Numbered from the stretch's first letter, positions 1 to 13,315 are shown. The stretch is 64,000 nt of DNA from Hermatobates lingyangjiaoensis (GCA_026182355.1 JAPFBL010000239.1:538501-602500), one strand, 5' to 3'. Notes: a model not told the origin generated them from the letters alone. A program made the numbers and translations.

Positions 1-330
1 TTGTATAGGATGAACAAAACTATACACGCTCGAGGGCTTTGGAAAACAAAATGTGTTTTGTTTCAATGACTGCTACAGGTGAGATAATGTTGCTTCAATT
101 TCACGAAAATAATCCTAAAAGATTACTTTTAAGCAAAATAAAACTAGTATAGTACTATTTTGTTTAAGTATACTCAGTACAGCTTTAGCTATTTGGAAAG
201 CTTTAGCAAAAAAGAGACGGAAACCATAGTTTTTGATTTATGATCTCGTTATAATCCAATAATTCTGTAGTTGTTTCGGTCGAGTGGACGTGGTCAGGTC
301 AGGGGATCAGTGGGGCTGTGGTATACTGAC

Positions 331-339
331 TATAAAAAG
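331..339 (+). promoter_or_regulatory. Possible TATA box of gene A
   Basis: TATAAAAAG lies 14 nt before the ATG at 353. A start site about 30 nt downstream (near 361) would favour translation from 365 or 386 rather than 353. A TCAGT initiator-like word at 308 is the alternative core promoter; nothing TATA-like lies 30 nt upstream of it. Confidence 0.4.
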
Positions 340-352
340 AAGCCAGGACGAG

Positions 353-490
353 ATGTCTCTGCCAATGGTTCTGAGCAAGACGACGATGAACGTCTCTCTG
401 TTCCAGGCATCAGCTCACAATCTTTCCTTGGCACCAGTCAACACTGTCTTGTCCTGTCTGGCAGCTACAACTGTCTACTCTTGTTTCCAG
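353..490 (+). CDS. Gene A exon 1
   Basis: Encodes the N-terminus to the first Cys pair. Ends TTTCCAG at a strong donor GTAAGC (491). 46 codons from the 353 ATG, phase 0. Confidence 0.7.
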
Positions 491-3400
491 GTAAGCAAGA
501 AACAAATATTTTTTTTTCGATTAGTTTTCGAAACCAGTGGTATAGCAACTATTTTTGCCCGCACATAATATTTACGACTCCCCACCTCGCTTCAGAGGGT
601 TCTATTATTACTCCGTCTTTAATTTAAACTGACGTAAAAAAAATAATTTTACTACTGGCTAAAACAGACAAAAATTTTAAATGTTTATTAAAAAAATTTA
701 ATCAGGAGTTCATCACAAAAGTATGGAACCGGACTATGCAAAAGTAATTTTAAAGGAACCAATTCAATCCGTTAACATTGAAAACTCCAGGACTTCCTGA
801 AAATATTTATTTTCATGGAATAAGGATCTAATTTTAGATTATTGTCATTGTTTCCAAACTTTCATCTTACTACAGTACTCGCATACATATACAGTCATCA
901 TCAAAGAAAACCAAAGATTTTTAAAAACAAAAACGTATAATTTAAATCATAAAAAAATTGTTAAATTAAATTAACTGGCCGCGCAAATAAATATAATACA
1001 TTTTCAAACTCATTTAAAAAAAATAGTTTTGAAAAATTTAAAATAAATTTATTTTTATTTTAGAAATATTACAGTTGAAAATAAATAAATTACAGTAATT
1101 TAGTGTAATTACAGTATTACACAAATAAAGCAAGCAAACAAACAATTACGTCCTTAGGTATTGGTATACATTTTGGTATAAAATTGCAGATATTGTTAGC
1201 TTTTTTATTATTTTAATTTTTTTCCTATGCTTATCTCCACAAAATCCTGCCCCCCCCCCCCCCCCATTGGTACGTCACTGTTCGAAACCATGAATGAATG
1301 ATAAATATTAGTGGCAGGGTAGAAGAAAGTGCACTAATTACAGAGACCACTGACAAACACTTCTTATCAGCCTCTACTATTTAGGATTTCAGAGTCATAA
1401 AGAGAGTTGGGATATGCATGTGATACAACTCTGTGTGTGCAGCAAATCATATGCAGTAGTCGTTACCTAAAATCTCAGAATTACCTAGTGGAGTTCTGTT
1501 GGTTCCATGAAACAATACGATAAGTTGACGCTTGTCAAGATGGGACTCAAAAGCCAAACTGCTTTTGGCGTTAATGAATCTCATTTGAATGATATGATTA
1601 ATATAACAGAGAATCCTATAACGTAACATATCAATAAACAGAAATGTTTACTTCGGCTTCACTTTAAACTGACATAAAAAAATAACTTTACCGACTAAGA
1701 CTTATTATAAAGATTAATCAGGAGTTTAATCACAAAAGTATTGATACTAAGGAACAGGACTATCCAGCAGTAATTTCAAATGAACCAGTTCAAGCTTTTG
1801 CCAGAAATCCTTCCTGATTGGTATTACTTCTTTAATATGGATTAAGGCTTGTTGTCGATACCTGACATGTTAGAGGCTCGAGTCCTACTTCTCCGAGGAT
1901 ATATAATATTACATTGGAAACATATCTATTCATGCATGCAGTCTCATTAATGCTAGCTTGTACTTACCATTTAAGTATTATCTATGTTTTAAACATATTT
2001 AGTGTTTTCCGATGTTTTTTTGACTTTAAAGCAAAAATTTGCAAAGTTTTAAATTTAAAAATGTAGATAAAGCACACAGTATGCACAAGATTCGTCTAAA
2101 ATGTGAAAAAAATTAGCATCGTTGTAAGCTACGAACTTAGGATCACGGGACCCAGCAGAAGCTCTTAACCTATTAGACTGGCTTGACAATAATAATACAA
2201 TCATGTTTTATTTCACATAAAAATGATTCTTTAAAACCTTGACTGATTATAATTTATTTAAGCCTAAATTAACTCGTCGTCTGATTCTAAATTTTATTCA
2301 ATATTAACTGCAACATAAAGCAAAGGATTTCTTAATAACTGAATGTTTTGATTTTCTTGGAATCTTATGTTGTTTTTTACATTTTCTCAACTTTCAGTCG
2401 AAATGCTGAAGATTCTGTGAGCATGATAAGCCAAACTTGAAAATATCCCGAATTATTCCGCGTTGAGATATATAATATATTTTTAGTTCAAGAAGATTTT
2501 CCACAATTTCTGCTTCATTTACATATAGTATTAAAAATTTAACTCTTTTTAATTAGTGAAAGAGTCAAAATAAATAGAATAAGTATATTATTCTATAAAG
2601 CCTAGAGGTGGAAGGAATTTACAATAACTGCGAGTGTCTCTTCAAGACAAATGTCTCAAGGCGATATAAGGATTATTTGAGGCTTTTAAAGCTTGCCTTA
2701 TTATAATTATTTGAGGCTAATTAATGCATAATTAATACACTCCCATGCTTTATTGCAGGATCTAACAAATATTATACTTAAGTTCTATGTAAATAGAAAA
2801 AACATAGAGAAATGAAAAGCACACACTTACAGTCTCTCATTTTCGGTTTGAACCGTCTTCAGGAAAGATAGGGAAACCAAGAGCACTGGTTCAGAGACGG
2901 TTAGTGATGGAGTGGGCTTGGTTTCTCTCTCACTTATCTCTTCTGAAGACGGTTCAAACCGAAAATTAGAGACTGTGTATGTTTTTAATTTCTATATGTT
3001 TTTCTATCTACATTGAACTTTATTTGTCCGTTTCAAATCGAATTTTCATCGAAAAAGTGAAAAAATTATATTAAAACCAATCAGTATTCAGGAATACAGC
3101 AACATTATTAATATACGCTTGCATATACCATTTAATTATTTTGCATGTTTTATAAATATTTCGATAGGTTGTTTTGACTTTAAAGTAAAAACTTACAAAG
3201 TTCTAAATTAAGAGATGCAGATAAATTTCTGTTCAACTGATCTAAATTAAGAGATGCAGATAAATAAATTTCTGTCCAACAGACTGTTTCCTGGTATCAT
3301 GAAATGTCACAATAAATCATTATATGAAAAGTAATAAGTATGCACTAAGTAGTAACAAACACTAAAATAAGAAATATGGCGTGGGAATTACAGGAGTATG

Positions 3401-5591
3401 TGGTATTGAGCCTAAGTATGAGCACGAGAGAAGAGCTACTGCTCTCTGATGCTCTGCACCACGGAGCAATGAGCTGCATGACTGTCTAAGGGCTGAGACA
3501 AAACACACTTTCTCTCTTGAGTAAATACCTGAATCTCTCAAAGTCCTTTAGTAAAGCTGAGAGTTTTCAAGACTTCGACTAGGAGGCGAAAACGTATCGG
3601 TTTTCCTCATTTTATATAACACAGTTATGTATCTGATCATGTTGTATAAATTATGCCTTAGAAAAATAATTTATATATATATTACTCATTCTACAAAACC
3701 ATTCTAAATGTTTTCTTTTATTATTTTATACAATAAAAATTAGATATTTAATAAATGTCTGGCTGCAGCAGAGATTAAAGAGGAGTTGACTGAACTGTCC
3801 GAGCAACAGATAAGGTAAACAGTTTATCTTGGGCTTTATTACCAAAAATAAGAATTTTCTCGTAGGGATTTATAGCATTAGGCTGAGAAACCTAATAGGA
3901 GTTGTCACTGGTCATGGTAGACTTAGAAGACATTTAAGTATTATGGGCTTAGAGAGCAGTGCAGTCTGTCAGAAGTGTGGAGAAGAGGAAACTTCTGTCC
4001 ACTATGTGGCTGACTGCCCTGCATTCAGCCTAATCAGGTTAAATGTGTACGGAATAAGTACTATTAAGAAAGATAAATTGAAGCAACTTGAGTCGAACAA
4101 TCTCCTAATCTTCATCGAGAGATCAGGTAGATTTTGCTTAGGGTAGGTCTAGATCACCTGGGGTAAGCAAAAAAGGTTCATATGGTGGCCTACTTGCCAG
4201 GCCTTTGGTCTCTCAACCCTTAACATTAAAATTAACATTAATTAATAAATATTTACCATATTATATGTTTCAAACTTTTAAATATTATTAATAATTCTAT
4301 AGCTACCTACTCATCTGTTATTAATTAAACTCCCTGACAAATTCAACTGATGACAAATTCCTGTTTTATTTACAGGAAAGCTTCTGCCATACATGTTTCA
4401 CTTAAAAGTCATCAATGAAATTAAAATTAAAGTATTTTATAATTATTAATAATATACCTAGTATACCATGTTTATTTATAGATAGTTTGTATTGAATGAA
4501 TATATTCTAAACACTACCTGTGGCAATATTCTTTTTGTACACTCTTGATTCGCAATATTCATCAATGTGATTTTCCTTCAGCAAGCACAAGTCTAGACCA
4601 CGATGCTATCTAGCGGCTGATTCTAAATCAATAACATGCCATGTTATAAATGTTATAAAACTATTTATTTAGTTTATTGGCTTTTTATATGAATATATAC
4701 ATAACCAGAATTACAAGTAAATGCAACTTAAAATTACAACACAACTAACAAAAAAAAACAGAAAAACTTACAGTTATAAAACTCTATATCTATTTTGTAC
4801 AGTCGGATATTTTGTTTAATATGTATAAATAAAATTAGCAATACTTTTTAATACATTTAAATTGTTATCACTTTTGAAACCCAACATAGACAAAATAGAA
4901 TAAGGAACAAAGCCAATCTTTTTGAATTGTTTTTAACAAGTCTTTTCTCTCTGATTTCTATACCTTACAATTCTAAAATCGTGTTCATTAGAATCTATCT
5001 CCTCTTCACAAACACAAGTACCATTATTCATACTATTTGACGGAATAAACTATGGTAGAAAGAAGAATTATTACTTCTGATGATATTGCAGATCACCAAT
5101 AGCAATAACATGGTAAAAGGATGACTGCATTCATCCCTATCTGTTGGTGGCTATTAGAACTACTACCTCATTCATCTTACCATACTACATTTTGTTTTTG
5201 TTATTTAAAAACAATAAGTAGAAGGTTTACTAGGTCAACCTTAAAATAGTAACAAATTATATTTACAATAAAACATAATTATAATGACTTTTTATTTGAT
5301 TGCAATAAATATATTTTGTTAAATGTTTGCATTTTTCATTACACTGCTAACATCTTACTCTTAAGAGTCTACTCTGATTTCTAGTATTAGGTTTAGTTTT
5401 ACTTCTATAATAGCAAAGCATACATTAGTATGCTTTTCAAGTTTAGAGTTTCGATTTTTCTTTTCGGTTTTTCAAATTTAAAATTAGAAACTGATTCCAA
5501 TCTCTTCTCTCCTAATAATGGTTAAACCAAAAATTAGAGGATGTAAATGTGTGTTCTTAATTTTTCTATGTTTCTTTATCTATATTCATAT

Positions 5592-5625
<34 letters not shown>

Positions 5626-5791
5626 TTAAGATAAACTGTGACACATATACTAAAACATAACAAAGACTCACTTTTCAATATTTCGACCGCCGGTGGTTGA
5701 AATATTGAAAATTGAGTCTTTGTTATGTTTTAGTCTATGTGTCACAGTTTAAGTGTCATCTGTCCTGCCAGACCGTTTTTTCGTTTATCAT

Positions 5792-5826
<35 letters not shown>

Positions 5827-6680
5827 ATGATCAAACCACAATAAGAAATGGGAAAACAAGACTAAGATCTTTCAACCGAAACAAGCGTTCTTCGTCAGAG
5901 TCAAAAACCCAACTGGTTTTTGATTGTGACCAAGACTCTCCAGTTGGGTTTTTGACTCTGACGAAGACCACTGGTTACGGTTGACAGATCTTAGTCTTGC
6001 TTTCCTATTTCTTATTGTGGTTTGATCATTGATTGTTATTTTACGTGTTTATGTGAAATCTTTTTCTATATTTTATACACTAACTGGATGTTCGTTTGTC
6101 CACGCAGGAAAGGTTGACTAACTTGCTGGACGAGATGGATAACATCACCATTCCTCTGCTGGGTGACACAGTATCCCTTGTAAAGGACAACTTACACGTG
6201 GAGGAACACAAAAGTCACAAGGCCAACACAACCTTCATCCACAAGTTGGTGGACTTTCTCATTTCAAGGTGTCTTGTCATAAGATTACCTTTCCACGCCA
6301 ACATCATCGCTGAATCTAGAGGTACTATTATAATCATTTACATTTAGCCATTTATACTAGGTTTTTTTTTAATTTCATGCTTAAATATTAAATATTATAA
6401 CCAAATAATACATATTTAATGTAGATAAATGTATTTACTAAAATAGGAAAATATAGTTTATTATATATACTTACTATATAAACTTTATATATATATATAT
6501 GTTTCCTGCCGTTGTGTTTCCGGTGTGCTTGGTCGCCCATTATCTTTTCTCCTGAAGACGGCTCATCCAAAAATTTGAGTTTGTAAGTGTGTCTCTTTCT
6601 CTGTGTGTTGCTTTCCTTCGTTTTTGAACTGATTTCCGTCCAGTTTTGATCGTTTTTTCGAATTTCAGTGAAAAATATAC

Positions 6681-6717
<37 letters not shown>

Positions 6718-8156
6718 AATTTTGTCAGGACTCGGTCTTCAATTCTTCATATAGTTTTTCAATAAAGTTTATCAGTTCTTCAGATTAAAATTAAACTCTC
6801 ATTGCCAAAGTTTCGGTTTTTATTTAAAACCTTTTTCATAGGCCTACAAAACAAAGGTAATAAAAGAAATAATTCAATGATTCAAAAATCAAACATACAT
6901 ATAAAGCGCAATTAGTTACAAATAAGAAATTACAATAGAAATTTTGACAATAGCTTAGTGAGAGAACTTATAGAAGTATACAATTTTATCAGTTATTGTA
7001 ACCGGTTTTAAATTTTAATTGTTATTGTCATTAATATTCGGCTTTAATTGTTGTTTTTAATATTTGATAAGTTTATCACTTTTCAGATTTTAAATTTTTT
7101 CAAGATTTTAAAGAGTTTTTTGGTTCATTAATTGTGGAATCTGTTATAGTGTGGTATTTACTCAAATGTGTGGGACAGTATTATGTCCCCAAACAAAATA
7201 GTTTATCATAAAAAACTAACAACGCGTTTCGAACAATTGATGTTCTTCTTCAGGTTACATCTAAAAAATATATGAACATCCTAAAGCTCATATATTCATA
7301 TATTTTTTATATGTAACCTGAAGAAGAACATCAATTGTTCGAAACACGTTGTTAGTTTTTTATAAGAAACTTTTTTGTGTGGAGACATAATACTGTTCCC
7401 AATAAGGGTTTGTTGGTTCTGTAGTTTGCCTATTCTCTAAGTAGTCTACCTAAATTATATATATAATATATATATATATATATTATATATATTATATATA
7501 TATATATATGGAGAAGAATTAACAAACTTGGTAAACTGCTCAATTAATTAAACACATTTAAAAACATCAATGAAACAAATTTAAAAAATATTTAAAAAGT
7601 AAAAACTATGGTAACACATAAAGTGATGTATTAATATTTCTAAATACCTTTAATAGATTTTGGATAGAATGCTCCAGTCGACTGAATAAATAAGGATAAA
7701 TCATGAGTATATATTCTGTGACTTGTGTGGTAGTAAGATCCTTGTAAGAATCAGCCATACATCTAAGCCAATCATGAGGATATATTAAAGTAATAACCTA
7801 CCTGTAAAACTCTGTTTAGAAGGTTGAATGATTATTTTTGTTTAGCTAAGAAGAAAGACGACTACGGCAAGTGGATGGCGATGTACGCCATGATGCTGGG
7901 AGGCGGAATGCTGGCCATGAAACTGTCGATGATTTCCGCCTTGGCTGGCAAAGCCCTTGCCACAGCCCTAGGCGCCCTGATGATGGCAGCAATGGCGGCC
8001 CTTCGCAAGGACGGAGGCGGGGGAGGCGGCGGTCATGGAGACTACAAGGCGTATGAAGTGATCAGCGTGCCATCTCATCATCACCACCATCGCAGCTGGC
8101 AGGACCTCAGCTCCAGTGTGCCTCCTCCGCTGCCCTACAGCATGGCTGAGTACTGA
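353..8156 (+). CDS. Osiris-family protein (DUF1676), gene A, three exons
   Basis: Spliced coding sequence join(353..490, 6108..6321, 7846..8156), 663 nt, 220 residues plus stop. Seen: a CX8C pair at the exon 1 end (SCLAATTVYSC), then ERLTNLLDEMDNITIPLLGD, a helical stretch ending in KLVDFLISRCLVIRLP, a basic AKKKDD junction, a long Met/Ala-rich hydrophobic segment (KWMAMYAMMLGGGMLAMKL onward to about residue 170), a Gly run and a Tyr/His tail with HHHHH. This order (Cys pair, amphipathic helices, KKK, single membrane-like segment, Y/H tail) is the Osiris layout. Osiris proteins are insect-specific and act at the cell surface or in vesicles during cuticle and trachea formation. Splice phases (0, then 1) agree and all junctions are GT-AG. 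The start is the weak point: ATGs at 353, 365 and 386 are in frame and none opens a strong signal peptide. The 386 site has the best context (A at -3). Which Osiris paralogue is not decided. Confidence 0.85.
535..1280. mobile_element. hAT-type MITE, family G, complete
   Basis: A 746 bp element with no transposase. It starts CAGTGGTATAGCAAC and ends with the imperfect inverse (ATTGGTACGTCACTG). It is flanked by a perfect 8 bp duplication ttcgaaac (527-534 and 1281-1288). An 8 bp duplication with CAGTG ends is diagnostic of the hAT superfamily. Contains a C-tract near the right end. Inserted 44 bp inside intron 1 of gene A. Relatives at 8515, 17281, 22060, 29880 and 50104. Confidence 0.8.
1660..1815. 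repeat. Partial second copy of a family G internal segment
   Basis: The stretch from tttaaactgacataaaaaaa to gaaccagttcaa repeats positions about 625-765 with many substitutions. The ends are not recognisable. The interval 1281-1660 between copies holds nothing I recognise. Confidence 0.5.
2780..3023. mobile_element. Inverted-pair hairpin element, family A, with hammerhead-like cores
   Basis: Two arms in inverted order. The right arm has CTGAAGA (2943-2949), one extra C, stem GGT/ACC with loop TCAA, then GAA and AATT. The left arm has the same core on the minus strand (2841-2862). The outer sequence (tagaaaaacatag and so on) also pairs between the arms. Other copies at 5511 (decayed), 23545 and 50640. 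Confidence 0.65.
3765..4145 (+). pseudogene. Non-LTR retrotransposon ORF2 C-terminal fragment
   Basis: The open stretch at 3829-4145 reads LRNLIGVVTGHGRLRRHL then CQKCGEEETSVHYVADC, a CX2CX7HX4C knuckle typical of the C-terminal end of insect non-LTR ORF2 after the RNase H region. A stop lies just upstream and the frame ends soon after. No start or domestication signal is seen: a dead LINE tail inside intron 1 of gene A. Confidence 0.65.
4150..5500. other. Intron 1 interior, nothing recognised
   Basis: AT-rich sequence with no open frame, terminal inverted repeat or tRNA-like promoter that I can support. Confidence 0.5.
5511..5590 (+). repeat. Decayed single arm of family A
   Basis: CTAATAATGGTTAAACC followed by AAAAATTAGAG matches the right arm of the 2780 element, but the CTGANGA core is mutated to CTAATAA. 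Ends at a (TA)n tract (5596-5624). Confidence 0.5.
5625..5753. repeat. Near-perfect inverted repeat, family T
   Basis: Arms of about 60 bp run from cttaagataaactgtgaca to its inverse ending at 5753, meeting at CGACCGCCGGTGGTTG. The GAA-ATAT side of a hammerhead-like core is kept on both arms, but the CTGANGA side is missing at the centre, as if the pair joined inside helix II. Confidence 0.65.
5824..6064. mobile_element. Inverted-pair hairpin element, family B copy 1, next to exon 2
   Basis: Left arm starts at the (TA)n tract with ATCAATGATCAAACC. The right arm ends with the longer terminus (GTGTTTATGTGAAATC). CTGACGA at 5958 (+) and its inverse at 5892-5898. The right-arm GAAA has mutated to GACA. 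It lies in intron 1 and ends about 40 nt before the exon 2 acceptor. Orientation is opposite to the copies at 24034, 27912 and 32150. Confidence 0.7.
6108..6321 (+). CDS. Gene A exon 2
   Basis: Acceptor CCACGCAG (ends 6107) after a CTAAC branch-like word near 6080. Opens GAA AGG TTG (ERL) in phase 0, continues the family's amphipathic helix region and ends AGA G before GTACTA (phase 1). The long arm of a hammerhead-like hairpin element ends about 40 nt upstream of it. Confidence 0.85.
6503..6690 (+). repeat. Single-arm hammerhead-like element, family U
   Basis: CTGAAGA at 6552 followed by a weak GGC/TCC stem and AAAATTTGAGTTTG. It is set between two (TA)n tracts in intron 2. A minus-strand relative lies at 23345. 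The GAA after the stem is degraded to AAA, so a functional core is unlikely. Confidence 0.45.
6785..6965 (-). mobile_element. PLE pseudo-LTR fragment, family P
   Basis: On the minus strand: CCTATGAAAAAGG, an A/T-rich helix, ACCGAAAC then TTTGGCAATG. This is the same sequence that ends the PLE copies at 25283, 33110, 35221 and 53290. In intron 2 of gene A. Confidence 0.65.
7127..7407. mobile_element. Inverted-pair hairpin element, family C copy 1, with target-site duplication
   Basis: Flanked by gttttttggttc (7115-7126) and gtttgttggttc (7408-7419), a 12 bp duplication with one mismatch. Arms are inverted. The right arm has CTGAAGA (7318), extra A, GAACA/TGTTC with loop TCAAT, GAA, then ACACGT. 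The left end keeps the longer terminus (TATAGTGTGGTATTTACTC); the right end is the short one. In intron 2 of gene A, 440 bp before exon 3. Confidence 0.75.
7846..8156 (+). CDS. Gene A exon 3
   Basis: Acceptor TTTGTTTAG, first codon GCT completed across the junction (AKKKDDYGKW). Carries the hydrophobic segment, a Gly run and the Tyr/His tail, ending SMAEY with TGA at 8154. Much richer in G+C than its flanks, as expected for a conserved exon in AT-rich DNA. Confidence 0.88.
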
Positions 8157-8514
8157 CCACTACTCAGCAACTAGTATCGTCGGAGGCAACCAAACAAATC
8201 ACTTCAACTACTTCCTTATCATTACGACATCTAATTAGCGTTATTTTAGCTACTACCGATTCAGTTACGCCTGGTATTTTTATCAGTTATTACTATAAAA
8301 AAATCACCTCCTAAGCAATTAACTCTGTCCTGCGTTAGGAGTCGAAAATTTCGCAATACTCACTATATTACAGTAGGGACTTTAACAAGCAGCTTGTATC
8401 GGACAGACATACAACTAATGACCCTCTCAGGTACAAATGTCCAAGAATGTACACCTCCCTGATAAGACAATGGCAATAGCAATAGCAAGAAGGGGCAATC
8501 CACTCCGGGCAGCT
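8157..8514. other. Gene A 3' flank / probable 3' UTR
   Basis: Directly follows the stop codon and has no open frame. No clean AATAAA is seen before the downstream hAT fragment, whose AATAAAA near 8571 could serve as the poly(A) signal. Confidence 0.35.
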
Positions 8515-8868
8515 CCTGCCAGGGATGCCAATTTGAGGAGGTAAAAATATAAAGTAAAAAAAATTTAAAATAATAAAAAGCTAACAAAAAAATCTTTAAT
8601 TTTACACCGAAATTAATGTTTAAGTTTTATTTATGTAATACTGTTTTTAAATTGATTTCCAACTGCAAGTGGATTGATTTTCTATTTGCAAATTAAAAAT
8701 ACATTTATTTTAATTTTTTCCAAATTTATTTTTTAATGGAGTTGAAATTAATTATTATATTTGTTTGCATAGCCAGTTAATTTACTTTAATCATTTTTTC
8801 ATGTTTTGAATTAAACGTTTTTGTTTTGAACAATCTTTGATGCTGGGGGGGGGGATACTACAACACTG
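8515..8868 (-). mobile_element. hAT-type MITE family G, decayed copy
   Basis: Reads in reverse: right-end-like GGGATGCCAATTTGAGGAGG first, a G-tract near 8845 and ATACTACAACACTG as the other terminus. No target-site duplication is visible. Confidence 0.55.
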
Positions 8869-11358
8869 TCATAAAAAATCTGACTATTAAAGACTTATCA
8901 AACACCCAATTTTCAGTATTGAGACAGTTCAATACCATTCCAATGGTCTCTCACTATCTAATATCTATTTTTTTAAATAATGGCCAACTATCTTTCCTTT
9001 TAGAAATTTAATTCCCTATTAATAATATCTTAATAAAAAAAAAATCATATTAATATTCATATTCATATTCATCATATTCTTAATTAAAAATTCATATATC
9101 TTTATGGAAGTATGAATATGGATTGTTTGATATGGGAATAAAACAATACCCATTCCATAACTCCATAGGGATACAAAAACAGATATCTGCATGGAATAAA
9201 TTAAAAATTATTTTTTTTTTTAAACAATATAGTATTCAACAACAAATTCGTAGTATATTTAACAGATTTTTAAATAAACAAATAAGCAAAACCTTAAGAT
9301 AAAATGAAGCAGTCAAATATAAAAATGAAAAAAAAACCTTAAAAACAGTTGGTGTTATTTGTATTGAATATTGTATTGAAAAATGTATTTTACAATTCTT
9401 TTTGCAAGAATAACAAAGTAAACTGACTGTAATGTGGTTCAAGAGATTTTGATGACTTATCAAACAGTGGACAGGTTCTTCAATATGACTTTATTGCTTA
9501 TAAACATATTAAATTATAAGATATCAATTTGAGATCTTTAACATTTGATAAGTTTATCACTTTTCAGATTTTAATTTTTTTTAAAAATTTTTTAAAGATT
9601 TTCAAGAGTTTGTTGGTTCGTTAATTACTTTACTTTATTATAAGTATTTAAACATTTTGAATCGAAAAGAACAATTTTTTTTCAATGATCATACTCAGTA
9701 AATGTTAATAACATTTAACTCTGCTTGAATGGAAAGGGTAAAGGCAAATCACAAGGTTTTTTGTATTCTTACTTACTTTTTTGTTATCCTTTCAGATATC
9801 TATCAAGGAGCTATTTTTCCTTGAAGTAGGAGTAAATAGCTCCTACTTCAAGAGGGTTATTTAAATATTTACATGTTGTATGTCCAGAAACATTACCACT
9901 ACTTATTTATTCCTTTCTATCTTAGTTATCAATACTTTTCATATGTTCTTGTCAATATCAAAAAAAAAATCTTTTTACATTAAAAAAAAAAAAGAATTAT
10001 ATAAAAATCGATCTTACCTAGAACAACACTTTTAAACTTAGAAAAAAAATCCAATAATTACCTTCATGTTATGAAAAAGTGAAAAATTTGGAGTAAGTGA
10101 AAAATCACTTAATTAATCTAGAAATAAATATATTAATATATAATTATTTTTAATATTAAATTTTATAAATATATTTTTGTCTTAATTAATACATTAAGAT
10201 AAAACAAAATGTAGTATATATTTAAAAATATAGGCGAACAATAGAGCTCTGTTAAACGTAATTGCAGAAAATGTTTAAAATACAACTGGGAAACTGTTGC
10301 TTACTAATTAAATTAATTATTTTATTACAAAAGAAGTCTATTTATTTAGAAAGAAATTGTCTTTGCTCATTTCACACGAAGACACATGTTTGCTTAAGTT
10401 GTATGTAGAAAGTTGTTATCTTATTCCTTTTTAAATTAATCTCAAAAAATACATTATTATTATTTTAATGTTATATCAATTATTGTATTGAAGAAAAAAT
10501 ATCAGTGACTCATAATTTGAGTGATTAAGTTGAGTCAGTGTATTCTAGATCATCGAAACATAATTTTTAGAACATTAACTGTAATGCTGTTTGTATACAG
10601 TATAATAATATTTGTAAAAGTTGGAAGCAGTCCTTCATTGACACATATATTGTTAAATAACGCCCCATATTTGACTTGTATCTGTTTCTTACATAATTTG
10701 TCTAGTTTCCGTAATTCCTTCCTCGTCTCTTCATTAAAACTATAAAGCTTATCACCAATATTGCTAGTCCAATATTACACCAATATAAGTATAATAATAA
10801 TAATAATAAACATAATATAAAGTTAAATAATAAATTTTCAAGTAGTAGTAGAAAACACTGTGATATTTTTTTGACACATTTGTTTCTATGCTTCACTAAT
10901 TTTTGTATAAAGTTTCCAATGAAGTTAGACTCATAGTCACTTTGTATTTTTTTTTGTGAATTTCCCTATAAGATGCATTAAGAAATGGTTGTAGCATCAT
11001 TTCAGCAGTCAAGTTGCAAATGGATGATTGAGAGGGTCATTATATTGCACCTGCTCTGAAAAGGAGGAGAAACTCTGAAAAAAACTTTACTTCTTTCCCT
11101 TTGATTATATATCTACTCGTAATTTTAACGACTGAAATAGCTCTACAGTTATTTTTAATCCGACCACTTATGAATTTACACTAAAAAAAAACTGAAAATA
11201 ATAAAAAAAATAACCATGAGTTTGACCTGATGACCAAGTATTCTCATTACTGTGCAGTTTTCAACAATTTAACTGAGCACTGCAATGATAAAAAAAATTC
11301 AAGAAGAATATCAACAACAAACTGGTCAATGTGAATTTGAAAATGCTTTGTTTTATTC
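8869..11358. other. AT-rich region without recognised genes
   Basis: No frame with coding character. Positions 9540-9627 repeat 7060-7137 (tgataagtttatcactttt). A small hairpin TGAAGTAGGAG/CTCCTACTTCA lies at 9822-9850. Otherwise only simple A/T-rich sequence. Confidence 0.5.
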
Positions 11359-12068
<710 letters not shown>

Positions 12069-12799
12069 TTTTATTCTAATCAGGAAGTTGTTTATTGCTT
12101 CATTTCTCTATATGAAGGAAGGAAGTTGTTTATCATTTCATAAATATTACAAAAAATATTTAAATAATAATAATTAAACTTAATATTATTATTCAATTAC
12201 GATAACCAAATTATTTTAACTAAATTAATTAATTATAACTATTATTTAACTTTAATATTTAAATAATAATTAGAAGTTATTTAATTATTTATGTGTACAT
12301 ACTAAAGAATGATATCAAATCTTTTCTTTTCTAATTTTAAAATTTATTTTAATTAGTTAAAATATTACAACAAATTAAAATATTTATTTGCTTTTATGAT
12401 TATTTCATGTATATCTGAAGTATAGAAATATTAGAAGTATATATTAATCAACATAACTTTATCATTAATATCCGACAAATGTAATTAAAATGGATATATA
12501 TTTTGGTATTTATATTTTTAATTTCAACTTAATAGTAAGAATAATTATTGAAATATTTTATGTCGGATATTTTTAATAAAATTTAAATGAATGTTTAAGA
12601 GCTGTTGACTTATCATTATTTACTTTAGGTTTTATTACTATTGTATTTTTTATATAGTGATAAATGTGTAATATATATTAGGTTAATTTACAAAATGGAT
12701 GTAATTACTAACCCTAAAAGTAATATTGAAGAATTGTTTACAATAATAAACTCCTAATAATAAACCTAACATTTATTTATTTTATTTTTCATCCATAAA

Positions 12800-13110
12800 A
12801 CATAAAACTTAAAAAAAAGTGACTTTCCCGCAATGCATAATTCTTTCCAAACAATACGGATCATATACACTATGGAGCCCATGTTTGTGTAAAATATGAA
12901 CCTGATCCATCAAAGATTCTGGACCGTAGCGTGGTAAAAAGCAATGCCAACATACTCACCCACCCACCCACATACACACACACATACATCATCGCAAAAC
13001 CATCATAAAACGACTTTTGGGACCTCAAAACATATAATTCCGTCAAAATCTCGAGATCAAATTTTTTCACGATCACTACAGTTTACTTACAGTAAAGTAA
13101 AAATACAAAG
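12800..13110. repeat. Dispersed repeat, copy 1 of 3
   Basis: Shares with 13316-13660, in the same direction, the words aaacaatacggatcatatac, attctggaccgtagcgtggt, a CCCACCCA/CACA tract and ataaaacgacttttgg. A third, inverted copy is at 55205-55380. Both direct copies end near a TTTACTTA/TAGTAAAGTAAA hairpin. Family not recognised. Confidence 0.6.
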
Positions 13111-13315
13111 TTAAGTGCAGTGGCTCTGAAAGAAATGAAATATATGATTTTGACAGATTTTTGTATTTCCATCTTTTCTAAATCAATTGTTAATATTGTT
13201 CAAATAATGTTTGTTTATGTGAGGCTTGGCATTTATATGCCCCAAATATTTTTTACATATTTGACAAATCTTCTTGAACTTAAACCAACATATAGTTTAA
13301 AAACACTATAATAAA

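Noticed and set aside
271..627. 118-residue frame overlapping gene A exon 1
   Set aside because: Reads through the exon 1 donor into the hAT MITE and out of frame with the Osiris exon; no family features.
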